This document shows positions 54,701-64,000 of a stretch of 64,000 nt of DNA, in pieces. Position numbers and translations under genes: made by a program. The stretch is from assembly GCF_900142185.1 (NCBI RefSeq), contig NZ_FQZZ01000005.1, positions 124,001 to 188,000 of the forward strand, given 5' to 3'. A model generated the notes under the pieces. The model was not told where the DNA came from. It ran no database searches and worked only from the letters and a program-made list of their open reading frames with translations. Position 1 is the first letter of the stretch. Each line of letters opens with the position of its first letter. Source of the stretch: Lutimaribacter pacificus. GTDB taxonomy: Bacteria; Pseudomonadota; Alphaproteobacteria; Rhodobacterales; Rhodobacteraceae.

Positions 54701-55597
54701 ATGGAACGCAAGGATCATATCGACCTGTTCGGTGCCGTATCGCTGGTGGGGTTCGCCTGTGTGCTGGCCTTCAACCAGGTGGTGATCAAGGTGGGCACCG
54801 GCGGGTTCCAGCCCGTGTTCATGGCCGGCCTGCGGTCGCTGGGGGCGCTGGCCGTGCTGATCGTGTGGATGCGGCTGCGTGGGGTGCGGGTGGATTTCGG
54901 CCGCCGCTATTGGGCGTCGGGCATTTTGCTGGGATCGCTTTTCGCCTTCGAGTTCGTGTGCCTGTTCTGGGCGCTGGACAACACCACGGTGTCGCGCGCC
55001 TCGATCCTGTTCTACACCATGCCGATGATGCTGGCCGGGGCGGCGCATTTCGTGCTGCCGGGCGAGCGGCTGACGCTGCGGCGCGCGGCGGGGCTGGTCA
55101 CGGCGATGGCGGGGGTGGCGCTGGTCCTGTCGGTGCGCAAGGGCGGCGAGGCGTCGGTGATGGGCGATATCGCCGCACTGGCCGCCGCCGCCGGATGGGC
55201 GGGCATCGCATTGACCGTGCGGCTGACCCCGGTGGCCGAGCAGCGCCCCGAGATGCAGCTGATGTGGCAACTGACGGTGTCCTCGGTGCTGCTGATCGCG
55301 GCGGCGTTCCTGTTCGGCCCGCTGCTGCGCGACCTGCAACCGGTGCATTACTGGGCGCTGCTCTATCAGGTGGTCGTCGTGGCCAGCCTGGGATACATGT
55401 TCTGGTTCTTCCTGATGGCGGTCTACCCGGCCTCGGGCGTGGCCAGCTTCAGCTTCCTGTCGCCGGTGCTGAGCGTGTTCTTCGGCTGGGCGCTTCTGGG
55501 CGAGGAGGTCGGCCGGAACACCGTCGCGGCGCTCGTGATGGTGGCGATCGGGCTGGTGCTGATCAACCGCCGGCACCGCCCGCAGGGCGGCGCGTGA
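54701..55597 (+). CDS. DMT-superfamily (EamA) transporter
   Basis: The 298-residue protein has ten membrane helices arranged as two EamA repeats (about residues 10-140 and 150-290), with WALDNTTVSRASILFYTMPM and GYMFWFFLMAVYPASGVASF as the typical fourth-helix segments. Members export or import small metabolites; the substrate cannot be assigned. A GTG nine bases upstream is an alternative start; neither has a strong ribosome site. A CGGGGCC-TTTAT-GGCCCCG hairpin (55615-55633) follows. Confidence 0.85.
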   Translation: MERKDHIDLFGAVSLVGFACVLAFNQVVIKVGTGGFQPVFMAGLRSLGALAVLIVWMRLRGVRVDFGRRYWASGILLGSLFAFEFVCLFWALDNTTVSRASILFYTMPMMLAGAAHFVLPGERLTLRRAAGLVTAMAGVALVLSVRKGGEASVMGDIAALAAAAGWAGIALTVRLTPVAEQRPEMQLMWQLTVSSVLLIAAAFLFGPLLRDLQPVHYWALLYQVVVVASLGYMFWFFLMAVYPASGVASFSFLSPVLSVFFGWALLGEEVGRNTVAALVMVAIGLVLINRRHRPQGGA

Positions 55598-55714
55598 CAT
55601 TCCGCGATTGTCCCCGGGGCCTTTATGGCCCCGTGATCCGCAGAAAAAACCCATGAAAAATAACTCGTTCTGGCTTAAGTTGGCGGAATTATGCCGATCT
55701 GAACGGGTTTCATT

Positions 55715-56494
55715 ATGCCCTTTGCAAAAGAGATACTAAGAAAATGCGCGGATTTTGCCGGCCTCGAAATCCGGCGCAAACCCGTCAGCGATGCCAGGCT
55801 GGACGATAGACCAAGGACCGGCACCGCCGGCCTGATCGTCGAGTTCATCGGGGCCCAGGGGATCGGCAAGACCACGATCTACAACTCGGTTCACGGGCAT
55901 ATCCGGGACCATTGGTTCTTTCGCCCGCATCTGCAGAACAAGGTTCCCCCGAAGGACAGCCTGTCGCCGGTTTCGCAGCTTCACAGAAACCTCTATTTTC
56001 AGAAGATCCGAAGGATAGAGACCTCCGGCGCGAACCCCTGGCGCAGCATCGCCCGGGCACAGCAGATGGCCCGGGTGGCCTCGGAAAGTCTTTTCATCTC
56101 GTCGCACGACTTTCCACGGGGGTTCGTTCTGGAGGAAGGATTGTTCAAGAACTTCCCCGAAGAGATACTGGAGAGCGACGCCGAGGCGTCGCACCCCCTG
56201 TGGTCTGGCCGCATCTTCGTCTACTTGCGGGCCCGCGATCCGGGGGTGGTGGTGTCGCGCTGGCAGCAACGTGCCTCGGCTCGTGGGAAAATCCTTGAAT
56301 ATCAGCATAGTATACGGGACAGCGACGTTCGCAGGCGCGTCGAGACCGAAACGACCCTGTATGATCGCATGATCGAGCGGGCAAGAGACATGGGCCGTCC
56401 GGTCCTGAGACTCGAGGCCGAGGACAAGGTCGACGAAAATGTCCGGCGGGTCCTGGATTTCGAAAGGCAGTGGCGGGGCAGGGTCGATGCCTGA
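55715..56494 (+). CDS. Atypical P-loop NTPase/kinase-like protein
   Basis: I do not recognise a named family for this 259-residue protein. It has a clear Walker A motif, VEFIGAQGIGKTTIYN, at about residues 41-56, and a candidate strand VYLRARDPGVVVSRW near residue 170. The C-terminal LRLEAEDKVDENVRRVLDFE resembles the end of small kinases and sulfotransferases. The gene and its leader are more AT-rich than the neighbours, with AGA/AGG arginine codons rare elsewhere in the window, suggesting horizontal transfer. The ribosome site is weak. It is convergent with mnmA (17 bp) and no related genes flank it. Confidence 0.65.
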   Translation: MPFAKEILRKCADFAGLEIRRKPVSDARLDDRPRTGTAGLIVEFIGAQGIGKTTIYNSVHGHIRDHWFFRPHLQNKVPPKDSLSPVSQLHRNLYFQKIRRIETSGANPWRSIARAQQMARVASESLFISSHDFPRGFVLEEGLFKNFPEEILESDAEASHPLWSGRIFVYLRARDPGVVVSRWQQRASARGKILEYQHSIRDSDVRRRVETETTLYDRMIERARDMGRPVLRLEAEDKVDENVRRVLDFERQWRGRVDA

Positions 56495-56511
56495 CGGCAG
56501 GAGCCGGCGGC

Positions 56512-57654
56512 CTATCCCCGCCAGATCCAGCCGCCGCCCAGGATGCGGCTGCCGCCGGTTTCGTAGAACACGCAGGCCTGCCCGGGGCTGACGCCTTCCT
56601 CGGGGGTCAGCAGTTCGACATCGGCGGTGGTGGCCGAGGTCGGGCGGATGATCGCCTCGCGCGGGGGGCGGGTCGAGCGGACCTTGACCGAGACATGCCA
56701 TTCCGCGCGGCTGTCGAAGGGGGCGTCGCCCAGCCAGTTGATTTCGCGCACCGGCACGATCCTGGTGGCCAGCAGCTCTTTCGGGCCGACGACCACGCGG
56801 CGGGTGTCGACGTCGAGTTTCACCACGTAGAGCGGTTCGGACAGCCCGCCGATGCCGAGGCCCCGGCGCTGGCCGATGGTGTAGTGGATCACCCCGTCAT
56901 GGCGGCCCAGAACGCGGCCGTCGGAATGCACGATCTCGCCCGGTTCGGCGGCGCCGGGGCGCAGTTTCTCGATCACGCTGGCGTAATTGCCGTTGGGCAC
57001 GAAGCAGATATCCTGGCTGTCGGGCTTGTCGGCCACGGCCAGCCCGTATTTCGCCGCCAGTTCCCGCGTCGCCGCCTTGGAGGGCAGGTGCCCCAGCGGG
57101 AAACGCAGGTAATCCAGCTGCTCCGGCGTGGTCGAGAACAGGAAATAGCTCTGGTCGCGGTTGGCATCCGCTGCGCAATGCAGCTCCGGCCCGTTCGCGC
57201 CCGCCTTGCGCTGGATATAGTGGCCCGTGGCCATGCAGTCGGCCTCGAGATCGCGGGCGGTTTCCAGCAGGTCCTTGAACTTCACCCGTTCGTTGCAGCG
57301 GATGCAGGGCACCGGCGTCGCCCCGGCAAGGTAGCTGTCGGCGAACTCGTCGATCACCGCGTCCCTGAAGATATTTTCATAGTCCAGAACGTAGTGGGGA
57401 AAGCCCATTTCCTCGGCCACGCGGCGGGCGTCGTGGATGTCGATACCGGCGCAGCAGGCGCCCTTCTTGGCCAGTGCGGCGCCGTGATCGTAAAGCTGGA
57501 GGGTGACGCCGATCACGTCATAACCTTCTTCGGCCAGTTGCGCGGCCACGACGGAGCTGTCCACGCCGCCCGACATGGCGACAACCACGCGGGTTTCGGC
57601 CGGCGGCTTTGCAAAGCCCAGCGAGTTGAGCGGGGTATCGGTATCGAGGGCCAT
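56512..57654 (-). CDS. mnmA: tRNA-specific 2-thiouridylase
   Basis: MnmA adds sulfur to U34 of tRNAs for Lys, Glu and Gln. The 380-residue protein has the PP-loop SGGVDSS (residues 28-34) and the catalytic cysteines C120 in [10 protein letters not shown] and C217 in [10 protein letters not shown] (97 residues apart, as in E. coli). A C-terminal substrate domain ends [19 protein letters not shown]. It is divergent from sciP. Confidence 0.96.
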   Translation of the reverse strand: MALDTDTPLNSLGFAKPPAETRVVVAMSGGVDSSVVAAQLAEEGYDVIGVTLQLYDHGAALAKKGACCAGIDIHDARRVAEEMGFPHYVLDYENIFRDAVIDEFADSYLAGATPVPCIRCNERVKFKDLLETARDLEADCMATGHYIQRKAGANGPELHCAADANRDQSYFLFSTTPEQLDYLRFPLGHLPSKAATRELAAKYGLAVADKPDSQDICFVPNGNYASVIEKLRPGAAEPGEIVHSDGRVLGRHDGVIHYTIGQRRGLGIGGLSEPLYVVKLDVDTRRVVVGPKELLATRIVPVREINWLGDAPFDSRAEWHVSVKVRSTRPPREAIIRPTSATTADVELLTPEEGVSPGQACVFYETGGSRILGGGWIWRG

Positions 57655-57791
57655 TGCGACCGTCCTTTTGCGCGCGAGTCGGAAGTCGGCGAGAATATAG
57701 GAAAATCCGAGACACTCTCAAGCCCCCCGTTTCATTCCGCGTTAAACCCTGTGCGGCCAGTCTCGGGCCGTTCGAGAAAGGGATGGCTGAC

Positions 57792-58079
57792 ATGTATCTC
57801 AGGAAGGTGGGCGGCCCGCGGGCCGTGACGTTGCCCGACGGCTCGGTCATGACGCGCGCGGATTTGCCGCCCGCGGATACGCGGCGCTGGGTGGCCAGCC
57901 GCAAGGCGGCGGTGGTGCGCGCGGTGCTGTCGGGGCTGATCGCGCGGGACGAGGCGCTGGACCGCTACGGGCTGAGCGAGGAGGAATTTTCCGAGTGGCT
58001 GACTGCCATTCGGACGCATGGATACGATGCGCTCAGGGCCACGGCGACACAAAAATATAGACAACCTAAAAGAGAATAA
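57792..58079 (+). CDS. sciP: CtrA inhibitor SciP (DUF1153)
   Basis: SciP is a small helix-turn-helix protein that binds CtrA and blocks its transcription activation at particular cell-cycle stages (shown in Caulobacter). The 95-residue protein has the family core VTLPDGSVMTRADLPPADTRRWVASRKAAVVRAV, a DEALDRYGLSEEEFSEW helix-turn-helix and KYRQPKRE at the end. The start MYLRKVGGPR was chosen because AAAGGGA lies eight bases upstream; an ATG nine bases earlier sits too close to that site. It lies directly upstream of ctrA on the same strand. Confidence 0.9.
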   Translation: MYLRKVGGPRAVTLPDGSVMTRADLPPADTRRWVASRKAAVVRAVLSGLIARDEALDRYGLSEEEFSEWLTAIRTHGYDALRATATQKYRQPKRE

Positions 58080-58099
58080 TATATCCAATAAGCGCCGAT

Positions 58100-58127
58100 A
58101 ACGTGTGGTTAACTATTTTTGTTCACG
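58100..58127 (+). promoter_or_regulatory. Inverted repeat with TTAAC half-site in the ctrA leader
   Basis: AACGTG and CACGTT flank an AT-rich segment that contains the CtrA half-site GGTTAAC (58107-58113). It lies 39-66 bp upstream of the ctrA start, where autoregulation by CtrA would be expected. A full TTAA-N7-TTAA is not present, so the site is only suggestive. Confidence 0.35.
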
Positions 58128-58165
58128 TTTGATTCCATCAAGGCCCGATGAACGGAGAGAACGAT

Positions 58166-63302
<5,137 letters not shown>

Positions 63303-63309
63303 CGCGCGC

Positions 63310-63344
63310 GTTCCGAAAAGTTCGCAAATGTTCTCAAAAAGTTC
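63310..63344 (+). promoter_or_regulatory. LexA operator with phased GTTC repeats
   Basis: Four GTTC elements start at 63310, 63320, 63330 and 63341. The last two form GTTC-TCAAAAA-GTTC, an exact match to the Rhodobacter LexA operator GTTC-N7-GTTC found in front of lexA in this window. The upstream pair is spaced by six bases instead of seven. The box lies 63 bp upstream of the microprotein start, in the promoter position. Confidence 0.7.
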
Positions 63345-63407
63345 TTTACAGGCGGTTAAGGATATGAGAACAAATTGGCAACAACGGAATGCACCCGAGC
63401 AGGAGAC

Positions 63408-63536
63408 ATGAAGATGCTGACCCAGATCATCGACACCGCCCGCCGCAACCACGACACGCTTGCCGCCGATGCGATCGGCGTGGCCGCGCTGGTGGTCATG
63501 CTGGTGGCCGGGCTTCACCTGCCGGTTCTGTCCTGA
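63408..63536 (+). CDS. 42-residue membrane microprotein, probably SOS-controlled
   Basis: This short gene lies downstream of recG with an ideal AGGAGAC ribosome site. The peptide has a charged amphipathic N-terminus (MKMLTQIIDTARRNHDTLA) and one membrane helix from about residue 21 to 41 (AIGVAALVVMLVAGLHLPVL), predicted to sit in the inner membrane. The GTTC-N7-GTTC operator upstream suggests LexA control. SOS-induced single-pass microproteins such as SidA in Caulobacter stop cell division by acting on the divisome; this could be a functional analogue, but there is no sequence similarity I can claim. An intrinsic terminator follows at 63677. Confidence 0.75.
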   Translation: MKMLTQIIDTARRNHDTLAADAIGVAALVVMLVAGLHLPVLS

Positions 63537-63676
63537 GTTTCTGCCTGCGTACCTGAACCGAGGGCCGCGCATCCCTGTCCCGATACGATGCGCTTATCTG
63601 AGATACTGCCTGTCTCTCACACCTGTCCCAAGGGTCTGCCTCTGACCCGCCTTCGGCCCCCCAGGATGCGCCACTG

Positions 63677-63713
63677 TCCGCCGCCGTCCCCGTGACGCGC
63701 GGCGGATTTTTTT
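63677..63713 (+). terminator. Intrinsic terminator
   Basis: TCCGCCGC and GCGGCGGA form an eight-base-pair stem followed by seven T. It ends the transcript of the SOS microprotein (or of a short RNA between 63537 and 63713). The 140 bp between the microprotein stop and this stem carry no gene that I can see. Confidence 0.88.
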
Positions 63714-63728
63714 GGCTGGATCAGGGGA

Positions 63729-64000
63729 TCAGGCGGATTGATGCGCCTCGATCTCGGCCATCGCCTCGGCCGTGGCCTCGATCGACAGCAGGATCGAGGC
63801 GTGCCGGTTCCTGTAGTCGCGCGCGGGGCGCAGCACTTCGAACCCGTCGAAGGGGGCGGCCGGGGTTGGTCCGTCTTCCTTGAGCAGCGCACGAAGCGCA
63901 TCGCGCGCCTCTTCGACCTGGGTGCGGGTGCAGCCGATGATCGCGCCGCCGACCACCGCCGCCGCCGCCTGACCCAGCGCGCAGGCCTTCACATCCTGCG
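63729..64000 (-). CDS. Iron-sulfur scaffold protein, NifU/IscU-like (3-prime part, truncated by window end)
   Basis: Only the C-terminal 90 or so residues are visible; the gene enters from beyond base 64000. The fragment reads KACALGQAAAAVVGGAIIGC, then EEARDALRALLKEDG and FEVLRPARDYRNRHASILLSIEA. The CALGQA cysteine and the HASILLSIEA ending match the NifU-N-like scaffold proteins common in Rhodobacterales. The full gene is needed to see the first cluster cysteines. Confidence 0.65.
   Translation of the reverse strand, partial: QDVKACALGQAAAAVVGGAIIGCTRTQVEEARDALRALLKEDGPTPAAPFDGFEVLRPARDYRNRHASILLSIEATAEAMAEIEAHQSA

Overview
The window is high-GC DNA from an alphaproteobacterium, almost certainly a Rhodobacterales (Rhodobacter/Roseobacter group) chromosome. 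The evidence is the sciP-ctrA pair, the trpGDC-moaC-moeA-lexA run beside comEC, gltX and gltA, a GTTC-N7-GTTC LexA operator, VPLPA-CTERM proteins, short RTX proteins, and a gene-transfer-agent (GTA) type endolysin/holin pair. I see no rRNA, tRNA, CRISPR array, transposase or prophage structural genes. Almost all of the window is core genome on both strands.

Layout. 0-5 kb: an RcnB-like periplasmic protein, a valine-degradation operon (isobutyryl-CoA dehydrogenase, 3-hydroxyisobutyryl-CoA hydrolase, 3-hydroxyisobutyrate dehydrogenase) and a YbdK-type carboxylate-amine ligase. 5-8.8 kb: an accessory island with two VPLPA-CTERM surface proteins, a serine-hydrolase-like protein, a 514-bp gene-free stretch and one unrecognised protein. 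8.8-14.9 kb: mmsA with a divergent LysR regulator, a CBS protein, coaD, an alpha/beta hydrolase, a 47-aa microprotein and gap. 15-24.9 kb: DUF808, tkt, a coiled-coil gene overlapping zapA, purL-bolA-membrane protein-grxD, and a PLP ammonia-lyase/M24 peptidase pair. 25-36.6 kb: a LysR gene divergent from a fused indolepyruvate:ferredoxin oxidoreductase, an acyltransferase, murI, ccmE, a GTA-type lysis cassette, ccmF, ccmH and a crotonase. 36.6-50.5 kb: two RTX proteins, gltA, gltX, comEC, lexA, moeA, moaC, trpC, trpD, trpG and a polysaccharide-deacetylase-like protein. 50.5-64 kb: rluE, DUF533, phzF, an EEP nuclease, membrane proteins, an atypical P-loop protein, mnmA, sciP, ctrA, ligA, recG, a microprotein and a truncated NifU-like gene.

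Genes working together. Several genes belong to one known Rhodobacterales network linking DNA damage, cell-cycle control and horizontal gene transfer. CtrA and its inhibitor SciP, LexA, ComEC (DNA uptake by GTA recipients) and an endolysin/holin pair (GTA release by donors) are all present. A CtrA-like TTAA-N7-GTAA site lies in front of comEC and a looser one in front of the lysis pair.

The best novel lead is a 42-aa single-pass membrane microprotein downstream of recG (63408-63536). It is preceded by a GTTC-N7-GTTC LexA operator identical in type to the one in front of lexA, which makes it a candidate SOS-induced small membrane protein, analogous in logic to Caulobacter SidA. A second lead is a roughly 170-bp intergenic repeat family with nested inverted repeats: two full copies (19.4 and 53.1 kb) and one internally deleted copy (12.5 kb). 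Three strong operator-like dyads (gap promoter, LysR/ior promoter, phzF promoter) are also recorded.
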